The translations under genes were made by a program, and so were the position numbers. The notes beneath the pieces are model-generated. The model saw nothing but the letters and a program-made list of their open reading frames with translations, did no database searches and had not been told where the DNA came from. Below are positions 25,868 to 33,834 of a DNA stretch of 64,000 nt, piece after piece. Numbering within the stretch: the first letter of the stretch is position 1; the number at the start of each line of letters is the position of its first letter. The DNA comes from an uncultured Succinatimonas sp. (GTDB taxonomy: Bacteria; Pseudomonadota; Gammaproteobacteria; Enterobacterales; Succinivibrionaceae), in NCBI RefSeq assembly GCF_905203285.1, contig NZ_CAJKVK010000001.1, positions 16,443-80,442 on the forward strand, read 5' to 3'.

Positions 25868-27232
25868 CTATTTAACTTTTTGATGCGAAATTAATCCTGA
25901 TAAACAAAAAGCAAAACCGATAATTGCTATACACGCGGAAATCATGAAAGAAAAAGAAATAGCGTCGCTTAATTCACTGATATAGAGCTTAGTGTCATGA
26001 GGAGCGTCGATGTAGCTGTTTAATATTGTGGTAAGAATTGCCATACAGCAGGCCATTCCTACGGTTCTAGTAATAGCCTGCAGTGCGGACGCTAAAGCAA
26101 GCTGTTCGCGCCTTACCGAGCTCATGACTATAGTCGTGTTAGGCGCTGAAAATAAGCCGAAACCTACTCCGGCGATAATTTGGCAAATTACCATGTAGAA
26201 AAGGGAACTTTCAGGATGCAGAAAATGCAGAAGAGTTAATGCCGTAAAAATGAGTGCCATTCCAACACTTTCTGAGATATGTGCATTCATATATTTGGCA
26301 ATTTTGCCGGCGCATGATGACAAAACCATCATGATGGCTGGTTGAATTACCAGAAACACTCCGGTGTGGGATGCGGAAAATCCCAGAATAAACTGCATGT
26401 GAAGGGCAAGCAGCAGGCTGATACTGAAATTTGACATATAGTTAAAGGCAGAAGCGCCCAGCGCCAGCGTCAAAGTTCTGTTTCCCATAACGAGCTTGAT
26501 CGGAAACACGGGATGTTTTGATTTGTTTTCAAAGAAAAGATAAATACTTAAAAAAGTGAAGCCGCAGATGACAAGAATTAAGGCGGTTATATGAGACGAG
26601 GCAATGGAAAAAGACAGCAAAATTAAAGCGATGCCCAAAAAACATAAGCTCATTTTCGGCAAGTTGAAATGATGAGTGTTAGGTTCATCTTTTGAAATTT
26701 TTTTAACTAATACTCCTGCAGCAAATAATCCTATGACCGTGACGAAGAAAATTGATCTCCAGCCCAAAGAGTCGGCAATTACCCCTGCAATAAGCGGAGA
26801 TAAGGAAAGTCCGGCGTAAACGGCCCCGACCACGAGGCCTATGGCGGTTGCGCGTTTTTCTTTGTCTATTTTGTCAACAAGTAAAGCCATGGAGCTGCAA
26901 AAGACCAACGAAAGGCAAATTCCCTGCATGACTCGTGCACATAGAAGCACGCTGAAAGTCGGGCTTAAAGGTACGGCAAAAGTTGCGGCGGAGGCTAAAA
27001 GACAGCCTGAAAAATAAAGATTGCGGTAGCCGAAGAAGTTGGCAAGAGCGGTAGCGGGCAGCAAAAATGACGCTGTTGCAATCATATAGACGTTAATTAC
27101 CCATGTGATGTTTTCAGGAGCGGTGGCATATTCTAAAGAAAGAGCAGGAACGGCTATATTAAGTGAATTGCCCATGAAGGGACAAAAGAATTGAATTAGA
27201 CAGACGCTTAAGATTAGTAGTCTTTGCTGCAT
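25868..27232 (-). CDS. MFS transporter, drug:H+ antiporter type (DHA2-like)
   Basis: A 454-residue membrane protein with 12-14 hydrophobic segments. It shows DHA2-type features: NSLNIAVPALS in the first helix region, WVINVYMIATASFLLPATAL, RVMQGICLS, and GWRSIFFVTVIGL. Export of a toxic compound is the family default; the substrate is unknown. GGAG lies seven bases before the ATG. On the minus strand CCGAG and CTCGG (27257-27242) can pair over a six-base loop just before that site and might partly mask it. No regulator gene is adjacent. Confidence 0.85.
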   Translation of the reverse strand: MQQRLLILSVCLIQFFCPFMGNSLNIAVPALSLEYATAPENITWVINVYMIATASFLLPATALANFFGYRNLYFSGCLLASAATFAVPLSPTFSVLLCARVMQGICLSLVFCSSMALLVDKIDKEKRATAIGLVVGAVYAGLSLSPLIAGVIADSLGWRSIFFVTVIGLFAAGVLVKKISKDEPNTHHFNLPKMSLCFLGIALILLSFSIASSHITALILVICGFTFLSIYLFFENKSKHPVFPIKLVMGNRTLTLALGASAFNYMSNFSISLLLALHMQFILGFSASHTGVFLVIQPAIMMVLSSCAGKIAKYMNAHISESVGMALIFTALTLLHFLHPESSLFYMVICQIIAGVGFGLFSAPNTTIVMSSVRREQLALASALQAITRTVGMACCMAILTTILNSYIDAPHDTKLYISELSDAISFSFMISACIAIIGFAFCLSGLISHQKVK

Positions 27233-27312
27233 TTATCGGCTCCGAGTTTTTCCTCGGTAATTATGCCCCTCTTTTTTGTCGTCTGCATATTAAAAGGCAA
27301 GATTTTGCAGGT

Positions 27313-27345
27313 AAAAAAGAAACCTCCTAAAAGGAAGTTTCTTTA
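27313..27345 (-). terminator. Terminator after the YagE-type aldolase gene
   Basis: On the minus strand AAGAAACTTCC and GGAGGTTTCTT form a long stem with one mismatch and a five-base loop, followed by TTTT. Confidence 0.8.
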
Positions 27346-27373
27346 GTTCCGGAGTCAATATGTAAATGAAAAG

Positions 27374-28285
27374 CTATTTGATAAGGCCCATGTTTGTCAG
27401 TTTTTCTTTTAAAAGTTCCTTCTTTTCCTCAGGTAAAGGTAAAGACGGAGGCAACACTACGGTGCTGATGTCCTTTAAAGCGCAAAGCTTGGTTGCTTCC
27501 TTGACGACGTTGACAAAAGGATTATCAAGCGCATACAGATCGGGCATCTTCATTAAAGTGGCAAAAGTCTTGCAGGCATTTGCCATATCGCCTTCTTTAA
27601 AATATTTATAGGTGGCAACCGAGTAATAAGGGGCAAAATTACCGCTTGCCGAAATCATGCCGGCGCCTCCTGCCATGAGATTGGTCAGGAAATGATTGTC
27701 AAAACCGTTGAATACGGCAAAGTCGGGATTAACCGCACAGACGGTATTAATCATGGATGTGATGTGTCCGATGCTGTCAATGGTTTCTTTAATTCCGACG
27801 ACATTTGGGTTATTAATTACTACTTCTTTAACGAATTCAGGATCAAGATCTTGTCCGGTAAGGCCCGGGAAGTTGTATAAAATAAGCGGAAGTGGTGCTA
27901 CGCTTTTTGCTATTTGGGAAAAATAATTTAAAAGCTTTTCACGAGTTACTTTCCAGTAATAAGGGTTAATCGCGACGACGCCGTCGGCTCCGCATTCTTT
28001 GGCGTGAACGGCAAGATCGACAGCTTCGCGCATGTTGGTTGATCCGACGCCGATAAGTACTTTGACACGTTTGTTGACGTACGGTACGGCAAATTCAGCT
28101 ACTTCCTTTCTTTCTTCGGCGGACATTTGGGAAAATTCTCCGCCTGTGCCTAAAAAGAATATGCCGTCTACGCCGTTCTCAATTAAAAAATCGATTTGTT
28201 TTTTATAGCTTTCTTTATCAATTTTAAAATCAGGGGTAAAGAAAGAAGAAATTGGCGGAAATATGCCTTCAAAAACGCGTGCCAT
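27374..28285 (-). CDS. yagE: 2-dehydro-3-deoxy-D-pentonate aldolase-like protein (YagE/YjhH group)
   Basis: A 303-residue DHDPS/NAL-superfamily lyase. It keeps GTGGEFS (46-52), the Schiff-base lysine Lys166 in VGIKETIDS and the partner tyrosine Tyr137 in YNFPGLTGQ. Several stretches match remembered E. coli YagE, notably INPYYWKV, YNFPxLTGQDL and GAISASGNFAP-like GMISASGNFAP. YagE cleaves 2-keto-3-deoxy sugar acids to pyruvate and an aldehyde, so sugar-acid catabolism is the likely role. The matching dehydratase and transporter are not adjacent. An IclR regulator lies upstream on the same strand. Confidence 0.85.
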   Translation of the reverse strand: MARVFEGIFPPISSFFTPDFKIDKESYKKQIDFLIENGVDGIFFLGTGGEFSQMSAEERKEVAEFAVPYVNKRVKVLIGVGSTNMREAVDLAVHAKECGADGVVAINPYYWKVTREKLLNYFSQIAKSVAPLPLILYNFPGLTGQDLDPEFVKEVVINNPNVVGIKETIDSIGHITSMINTVCAVNPDFAVFNGFDNHFLTNLMAGGAGMISASGNFAPYYSVATYKYFKEGDMANACKTFATLMKMPDLYALDNPFVNVVKEATKLCALKDISTVVLPPSLPLPEEKKELLKEKLTNMGLIK

Positions 28286-28308
28286 AGTAACTCCTTATGT
28301 TAAATTTA

Positions 28309-28344
28309 TTTCAATATGTGGAACTATAATTCTATATATTGAAA
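28309..28344. promoter_or_regulatory. Nested palindrome, candidate IclR-family operator
   Basis: TTTCAATAT (28309-28317) and ATATTGAAA (28336-28344) are perfect inverted arms. Between them GAACTATAATTC (28321-28332) is a second, nearly perfect palindrome with exactly the same centre. It lies 24-59 bases before the aldolase ATG, where the adjacent IclR-type protein could control transcription. Confidence 0.6.
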
Positions 28345-28419
28345 CAGTCAATTAAAAAGTAAAAGAAGTTACGTCCCGATCACGCTTTAAATCGGGATTT
28401 AAAGCTAAATGATTAATAT

Positions 28420-29184
28420 TTAGTCGGAAGCTTTAAGACTAATCGCTGCGGCTGCTTCTTTAAGGTACTCGACAAATTTTTCCATCGGCATTTTGTCGTA
28501 TTGCGCTAAAACGCCGGACATGCTGATAGCCGCAAGCAATTCGCCCTTGCGGTTTAATATCGGAGCGGCGAGGCAGAAAATTCCTTTGGCGTCTTCTTCA
28601 TCGTCTATGGCATAACCGCGGTCTTTAATTTCTTTTATTTGTTCAAATAAAATCTTGTCATCGGTGATGGTGTTAGGCGTAAATTTCGGTAAAGGCTGCT
28701 GCAGGGCTATAAGTTCCTTGGCTTTTTGTTCGGTAGAAAAAGATAAAAATATTTTTCCTAACGCCGAGCTGTTAAACGAGAGCCTTTTGCCGATCCAACT
28801 GTTGATGATTACTGGATAAGAGCTTTCAATCTTGAGTAAATATACGGGATTGGTTCCTTCAAGGATCCCAAGATGACAGGTTAGATCCGTATCGTCTCTG
28901 AGTTTTTTTAAAACCGGCAGGGCAAATTCTTTAATATCAAAGTGCGCAAATGCATAACTGCCGATTTCATAAAGCCTAAGTCCAAGGTCAAACTTATCAT
29001 GATCTTGGCGCAGCAGTTTATGCGCAAGCATACTGTTTAAAAGTGTCGACGTCGAGCTTTTGGGTAAAGCCAAATTTTGATAGATGGTACTGAACGTCTG
29101 CGGACCGTTATGGGCGATAAAATCAATGATAAGCATGATTTTATCAAGGGCTGGGGTTGCAGTTTTAACCGTCGTAGTACTCAT
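28420..29184 (-). CDS. IclR-family transcriptional regulator
   Basis: A 254-residue regulator with an N-terminal winged helix (PALDKIMLIIDFIAHNG, LPKSSTSTLLNSMLAHKLL) and a GAF-like effector domain (SSALGKIFLSF, RGYAIDDEEDAKGIFCLAAP). The ATG at 29184 is chosen over a TTG at 29193 because TAGG lies nine bases upstream of it and directly abuts the TTG. It sits upstream of the YagE-type aldolase on the same strand; E. coli yagE also lies near an IclR regulator, yagI. The likely effector is a sugar acid or a keto-deoxy acid, by context only. Confidence 0.88.
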   Translation of the reverse strand: MSTTTVKTATPALDKIMLIIDFIAHNGPQTFSTIYQNLALPKSSTSTLLNSMLAHKLLRQDHDKFDLGLRLYEIGSYAFAHFDIKEFALPVLKKLRDDTDLTCHLGILEGTNPVYLLKIESSYPVIINSWIGKRLSFNSSALGKIFLSFSTEQKAKELIALQQPLPKFTPNTITDDKILFEQIKEIKDRGYAIDDEEDAKGIFCLAAPILNRKGELLAAISMSGVLAQYDKMPMEKFVEYLKEAAAAISLKASD

Positions 29185-29237
29185 ATATTTCAACCTAATT
29201 TAAGACACTTATGGAATATATCTTACTCACTTGGCGT

Positions 29238-29268
29238 AAGAGAATCAAAGGAGTGAATTGATTCTCTT
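29238..29268 (-). terminator. Hairpin after ilvY
   Basis: AAGAGAATCA and TGATTCTCTT form a perfect 10-bp stem with an 11-base loop, 22 bases beyond the ilvY stop. It lacks a clear T-tract, so its efficiency is uncertain. Confidence 0.5.
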
Positions 29269-29289
29269 AGAGGATTTTGGAGTCGGAGC

Positions 29290-30219
29290 CTAATTTTCAC
29301 CTACCTTGCGGCTGGTCAAATCAGGAGCGAAAGTCGGCGATAATTTTAGGGCAAGCTCTTTTACCGCGCTTATAGTACGATTATGTTCTTTTTCTTTTAA
29401 GTAACAAAGTGCAACGTTAAATCCCGTATCGGGTAAGGTTTTTAAAATGTTGACGTCGTTTTTAAACGGGGACAGGTCAAGAACGAGTTTAGGCACGACG
29501 GATACGCCAAAGCCCAAAGCGGTCATGCTTACAATTGATTCATGTCCGGCGATTTCTGCGTAGGTAATTGGCTTAATTTTTTGTTTTTTAAAGAATCGGT
29601 CGACTTCAGTCTTAAGCTGACCTTTTTCAGGCATGATAAATGGGACTTTATTTAAATTCGGGTTTTCGTTATTAAGATCAAGTGAACGGTAGGCCGGAGA
29701 TTTCGGGGCTATTAGTACTAGAGGAAAAGATACTAAATGTACGTAATTTACGTTATCGGGAATATTGTCGGGTAGTGCTGAAATAACAAAATCGGTATCC
29801 GGATCTTGTAAATGATCTAAAGCCTCAGCGGCATCGCCGGTTTCAAGCCGTAGCTCAAGTTTCGGATAAGACAGCCTAAGTTCGCTTAAAAGACGCGGAA
29901 TAAAAATATAGCTTGCAGTGACTGAGCAATAAATTTTGATGCTGCCGTCTATAGCTGAACTTTCCTGTTTTAATTCCGCCTCAAGGGCTTTAAAGTCGGC
30001 AATAGCCTTGCTTGCATAATCGGCAAAGCGTTTCCCGGCCTTAGTTATTGTTATGCCCTTTTGATCTCTAACGCATAAAGTTGCACCTAAATCTTCTTCG
30101 AGTTTTGATACGGTGCGGCTAAGCGTTGAAGGACTTACCGAAGATAATGCGGCGGCTCGCGTAACGTTTTCCGTCTCGCACAGGCGCAGGAAAAAAGCTG
30201 CATCTTTTAAATCAATCAT
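29290..30219 (-). CDS. ilvY: LysR-family activator of ilvC
   Basis: A 309-residue LysR regulator, divergent from ilvC exactly as in E. coli. The helix-turn-helix reads NVTRAAALSSVSPSTLSRTV; IYCSVTASYIFIPRLL and GHESIVSMTALGFGVSVVP match remembered IlvY. IlvY activates ilvC when acetolactate or acetohydroxybutyrate accumulates and represses itself. The ATG at 30219 (MIDLKDAAFFL) aligns with the E. coli start; upstream TTG and ATG codons would add residues and run into the operator. No strong ribosome binding site is seen, so the start is the less certain part. Confidence 0.92.
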   Translation of the reverse strand: MIDLKDAAFFLRLCETENVTRAAALSSVSPSTLSRTVSKLEEDLGATLCVRDQKGITITKAGKRFADYASKAIADFKALEAELKQESSAIDGSIKIYCSVTASYIFIPRLLSELRLSYPKLELRLETGDAAEALDHLQDPDTDFVISALPDNIPDNVNYVHLVSFPLVLIAPKSPAYRSLDLNNENPNLNKVPFIMPEKGQLKTEVDRFFKKQKIKPITYAEIAGHESIVSMTALGFGVSVVPKLVLDLSPFKNDVNILKTLPDTGFNVALCYLKEKEHNRTISAVKELALKLSPTFAPDLTSRKVGEN

Positions 30220-30249
30220 GATATTTTTTCGTAAAAAATTAGAAGTGCG

Positions 30250-30264
30250 TTGCATATTTTGCAA
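30250..30264. promoter_or_regulatory. Candidate IlvY operator
   Basis: TTGCA-TATTT-TGCAA is a perfect 15-base dyad of LysR type (T-N11-A core) between ilvY and ilvC, partly repeated by TTGCAATATACAA at 30259-30271. TATTAT at 30303-30308 could be the ilvC -10 box; there is no good -35, as expected for an activated promoter. Confidence 0.6.
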
Positions 30265-30376
30265 TATACAACATTTTGTGTGTCATTTTCTAAAATATCT
30301 GCTATTATGTTCTCACGCTGTGATAACGGCCAAACAGAATTCCTTTTAAAGATATAGAAATCGTGGAAGATTGAAA

Positions 30377-31858
30377 ATGGCAAATTACTTTAATACTTTA
30401 AATTTAAGACAGAAACTTGCCCAGCTTGGATGCTGTGAATTAATGGATAGAAGCGAATTTGCAGACGGCTGCAATTTCCTTAAAGGCAAAAAGTGCGTAA
30501 TTATCGGTTGCGGAGCTCAGGGCTTGAATCAGGGCCTTAACATGCGCGATTCAGGTCTTGATGTCAGCTATGCTCTTCGTCCTGCCGCTATTGCAGAAAA
30601 ACGTGCTTCTTTTAAGCGTGCTACCGAAAACGGCTTTAAGGTCGGTACTTATGAAGAATTAATTCCGACTGCCGATTTGGTCATCAATTTGACTCCTGAC
30701 AAGCAGCATTCCAATGTTGTTGAGTCCGTTATGCCTTTGATGAAGCCTGGTGCAGCTTTAGGTTATTCCCACGGCTTTAATATCGTTGAAGTCGGTCAGC
30801 AGATCCGTAAAGACATTACTGTTGTCATGATGGCTCCTAAGGCCCCCGGTACTGAGGTTCGTGAAGAGTATCGCCGCGGTTTCGGCGTCCCGACTTTGAT
30901 TGCCGTTCATCCTGAAAACGATCCTAACGGTGAAGGCTGGGCAATTGCTAAGGCATGGGCCAGTGCAACCGGCGGTGATCGTGCAGGCGTTTTGCGCTCT
31001 TCCTTCGTTGCTGAAGTTAAGTCGGACCTCATGGGCGAGCAAACCATTTTGTGCGGTGTTTTGCAGGCAGCCTCAATTCTCTGCTTTGATCGCATGGTCG
31101 AGCTCGGTATGGACAAAGCTTATGCATGCAAGTTGATCCAATACGGTTGGGAAACCGTTTGTGAGGCATTAAAGCAGGGCGGCATCACCAACATGATGGA
31201 TCGTTTGTCAAATCCTGCCAAGATCCGCGCATGCGAGCTTGCCGATGAGCTTAAGTGCATCTTAAAAGATCTGTACTTAAAGCATATGGATGACATTGAA
31301 AGCGGTGAGTTCTCCCGTGTCTTGATGGAAGACTGGGCCAACGGTGACGTCAAGCTTTTGACCTGGCGTGAGAATTTTGCAAAATGCGGTTTTGAAAATG
31401 CTCCGCAGTGTGACACCAAGATCAGTGAGCAGGAATACTTTGACAAGTGCATTCTGTTGGTTGCCTTCGTTAAGGCCGGTATTGAGCTGTCCTTTGAAAC
31501 CATGACTCATTCAGGTATTTACCCTGAGTCTGCTTACTATGAGTCATTGCATGAGTTGCCTTTGATTGCCAACTTGATTGCTCGTCGTCGTCTTTATGAG
31601 ATGAATGTGGTTATTTCCGATACCGCCGAGTACGGTGATTACCTCTTTGCCAACGCTGCAATTCCTCTCTTAAAGGACTTTATGGCTAAGATTGATCTTG
31701 ATGTTATGGGCAAAGGTCTTGATGGCGACAATGCTGTTGATAACATTGAGCTTATCCGTATTAACGATAAGATCAGAAATCATCCGATTGAGGTCGTTGG
31801 ACGCAAGCTTCGTGCTTACATGTCAGACATGAAGGAAATTGCCGTAGGCAACAATTAA
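30377..31858 (+). CDS. ilvC: Ketol-acid reductoisomerase, class II (long form)
   Basis: Converts acetolactate and acetohydroxybutyrate to dihydroxy acids with NADPH and Mg2+ (valine/isoleucine synthesis). The 493-residue protein is the duplicated long form of enterobacteria; [38 protein letters not shown] and [15 protein letters not shown] are nearly identical to E. coli. The ATG at 30377 is chosen over a TTG at 30371 because it matches that start and GGAAGA lies seven bases upstream. Controlled by the divergent ilvY; a terminator follows. Confidence 0.98.
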   Translation: MANYFNTLNLRQKLAQLGCCELMDRSEFADGCNFLKGKKCVIIGCGAQGLNQGLNMRDSGLDVSYALRPAAIAEKRASFKRATENGFKVGTYEELIPTADLVINLTPDKQHSNVVESVMPLMKPGAALGYSHGFNIVEVGQQIRKDITVVMMAPKAPGTEVREEYRRGFGVPTLIAVHPENDPNGEGWAIAKAWASATGGDRAGVLRSSFVAEVKSDLMGEQTILCGVLQAASILCFDRMVELGMDKAYACKLIQYGWETVCEALKQGGITNMMDRLSNPAKIRACELADELKCILKDLYLKHMDDIESGEFSRVLMEDWANGDVKLLTWRENFAKCGFENAPQCDTKISEQEYFDKCILLVAFVKAGIELSFETMTHSGIYPESAYYESLHELPLIANLIARRRLYEMNVVISDTAEYGDYLFANAAIPLLKDFMAKIDLDVMGKGLDGDNAVDNIELIRINDKIRNHPIEVVGRKLRAYMSDMKEIAVGNN

Positions 31859-31879
31859 TCTTTTAAAGATTAAATAAAG

Positions 31880-31918
31880 AAAAACCTCCTAAGCTTCTTC
31901 ATGCAAGGGAGGTTTTTT
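31880..31918 (+). terminator. Rho-independent terminator after ilvC
   Basis: AAAACCTCC and GGAGGTTTT form a 9-bp stem over an 18-base loop, followed by T residues. Confidence 0.88.
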
Positions 31919-31934
31919 ATAATTAGTCAGTGTT

Positions 31935-32546
31935 TTATGAAAATTGGTTTTTTATATATTCTTCGAATTCTTTTTGGTTGAAGGTATAAACATCATTAAA
32001 GCAAAAATTTTTAAATGAAGACAACTTAAAGCATATAAGGTGTTCACTTTTTGTTGTTTTGGCAATGGATTTAGCTAAGTTAATGAAACTATTTGAGTAT
32101 TCAACATTTGCCGGATCTGATAATCTTTTTTGTATTAATATAGGGTCTTTTGAGTTTATATTTGCCTTATCGTTGTATACTAATATATAGTCAATATATA
32201 TGCGCGAAGCGGAAATATTTGCATTATCTTTTTGCAATATATCAAAAAGGATCAATAGGCTGTCATAGATCTTCTTTTTTAATTCTGCTTGTACTATCTT
32301 ATTAATTTGTCCATTCTTAAATTCAATAAATAACCACTTTTTATTTTTGTTATTAAAAACAAGGCAATCATTTGAAGAGGGCGGTTCTTTTAAATAAAGA
32401 TTTTTTATATATTGTTCCTTGACTTTATCAAAATTTATAACTTCAATACAAGAATTGGTCATATATTCATTTTTGTTTTTATCGTGAGATGCATTTTTTA
32501 AACTGGTTAAGTTGCTTTTAAAAATATCTAAATTTCTATTAATCAT
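31935..32546 (-). CDS. Putative PD-(D/E)XK-like nuclease, partner of the AAA ATPase
   Basis: A 203-residue protein I do not recognise as a named family. Residues 58-80 contain Asp60 in SNDCLVF, 14 residues, then WLFIEFKNG with Glu75-x-Lys77. This D...ExK arrangement, at the ends of predicted beta strands, is that of PD-(D/E)XK nucleases. It begins seven bases after the ATPase stop, so the two form one operon. Codon use is strongly AT-rich (many Asn, Ile and Lys codons ending in A or T), unlike ilvC and rep on either side, which suggests transfer. A nuclease role in phage defence is inference; a non-enzymatic role is possible. Confidence 0.6.
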   Translation of the reverse strand: MINRNLDIFKSNLTSLKNASHDKNKNEYMTNSCIEVINFDKVKEQYIKNLYLKEPPSSNDCLVFNNKNKKWLFIEFKNGQINKIVQAELKKKIYDSLLILFDILQKDNANISASRIYIDYILVYNDKANINSKDPILIQKRLSDPANVEYSNSFINLAKSIAKTTKSEHLICFKLSSFKNFCFNDVYTFNQKEFEEYIKNQFS

Positions 32547-32553
32547 TTCGTTT

Positions 32554-33786
32554 CTAAATATCTTCTAGTTGTTGTAATGGAACAAAAAGTTTTTTATAAA
32601 TTTGTTCTATGTCTGTTGAAACATCTACAATAGTTGCCATTTCTTCGGAAATACATTCTGAAAGATAATATTTACATGTGTCGGCAATTTCATATTTTCC
32701 TGCAAAAACTTGAATTGCCCTTAAAAAATAAGGACTATGTGTATTTAGTAACACATGCAAATTAAATTCTTTTTGTAAAAGGACAATTAATTCAGCCAGA
32801 AGCAATTGCCATTGCGGATGCAAATGTGTTTCCGGCTCGTCCAGTATTATTACACCATTATAGTTTATAGCATTGTTTAATAATAAGGTCTTTAAAATAA
32901 CAAAGGTCTTAAGACCGGTTGAAAGATTTCGAATATCTAATAATTTACCGTTTTCTTGGAATTTAAAGATATTATTTTTATCCCGAACAATTCTTCCTTT
33001 ACAGGTTTTTTCAATTAAAGTAAAAATATTTTCTAATTTATTGCTATTAATTAATTCATCTAATAAGTTGTTATTTTTTGATTCTAATTTCTTAAGTAAG
33101 TGTATTTTGTGTTTAAAACTATCAAAGTAAGGAACAGGTAAAGAATCAATAATTGAGAAGTCATCAATATAAATAGCTTCGTTTATGATATCAAAATTTA
33201 TTGTTTTTTGTATGGATTTAACAATATTGTTATTGAATTCAAGTTTGATGCTATTATCTTTTAACTGTAATTTAATATAATTAGATTCGCTGTTAAATAT
33301 ATTACTAACTTGATTGTTAAACTCATAATTAATATTTTTTGTTAACACTAATTTAGTTAATTCGTCATCAGTAATATTTAATGTTTCAAGAATTATATTG
33401 ATAATATCTTTAAATGTTGAGTCTGATATTTCCTTATCTGTATAAATATCAAGATCACATAAATTTATAATATCTTTTTGTAATGTATTATAATTATATG
33501 GATTATTTTTATTGTTTGAAATTAATGTTGAAGCAATATTTTCCAATGCTTCTTGTGTAAAGTTAGGCCTTTTCTGAATAATTACAAAAGACAATCTATT
33601 TATTATACTGTTTATTCTCTCGCTCTTTACTTTTTGTTCTAAAGAAAAGAAAGAGTTAAAAGTGGAAAACAGCGCTCTACTTACAGTGCTTTTACCTGTG
33701 TTGTTTTCACCTGCAATAACTGTAATTCCGTTTATTTCAATTTTAGCTTGCTTAAGTTTTCCGATATTTTTTAATGATAATTGCAT
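32554..33786 (-). CDS. AAA/ABC-type ATPase (AAA_15/OLD-like), putative defence ATPase
   Basis: A 410-residue ATPase. It has Walker A GENNTGKST (26-34), an ABC-type signature LSTG (288-291), Walker B VIILDEPETHLHP (312-324) and the switch histidine in LLNTHSPYFLRA (His350). Residues 40-285 are a long, asparagine/isoleucine-rich insertion. This layout is shared by ATPases of the OLD, PARIS (AriA) and Septu (PtuA) kinds. No TOPRIM domain is fused at the C-terminus, so a separate effector is expected: the small gene downstream. Base composition is much more AT-rich than its neighbours. Confidence 0.85.
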   Translation of the reverse strand: MQLSLKNIGKLKQAKIEINGITVIAGENNTGKSTVSRALFSTFNSFFSLEQKVKSERINSIINRLSFVIIQKRPNFTQEALENIASTLISNNKNNPYNYNTLQKDIINLCDLDIYTDKEISDSTFKDIINIILETLNITDDELTKLVLTKNINYEFNNQVSNIFNSESNYIKLQLKDNSIKLEFNNNIVKSIQKTINFDIINEAIYIDDFSIIDSLPVPYFDSFKHKIHLLKKLESKNNNLLDELINSNKLENIFTLIEKTCKGRIVRDKNNIFKFQENGKLLDIRNLSTGLKTFVILKTLLLNNAINYNGVIILDEPETHLHPQWQLLLAELIVLLQKEFNLHVLLNTHSPYFLRAIQVFAGKYEIADTCKYYLSECISEEMATIVDVSTDIEQIYKKLFVPLQQLEDI

Positions 33787-33834
33787 ATTATTATCTCAAT
33801 TAATTTTAAGCGTATGTTCGCTTAATTATTTACA

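Noticed and set aside
27242..27257. Hairpin before the MFS gene as a riboswitch or translational switch
   Set aside because: Only a 5-bp stem partly covering the ribosome binding site; no conserved riboswitch features. Recorded only as a remark with the gene.
28374..28397. Hairpin TCCCGAT/ATCGGGA between the IclR gene and the aldolase gene as a terminator
   Set aside because: A 7-bp stem without a T-tract in either direction; too weak to call.
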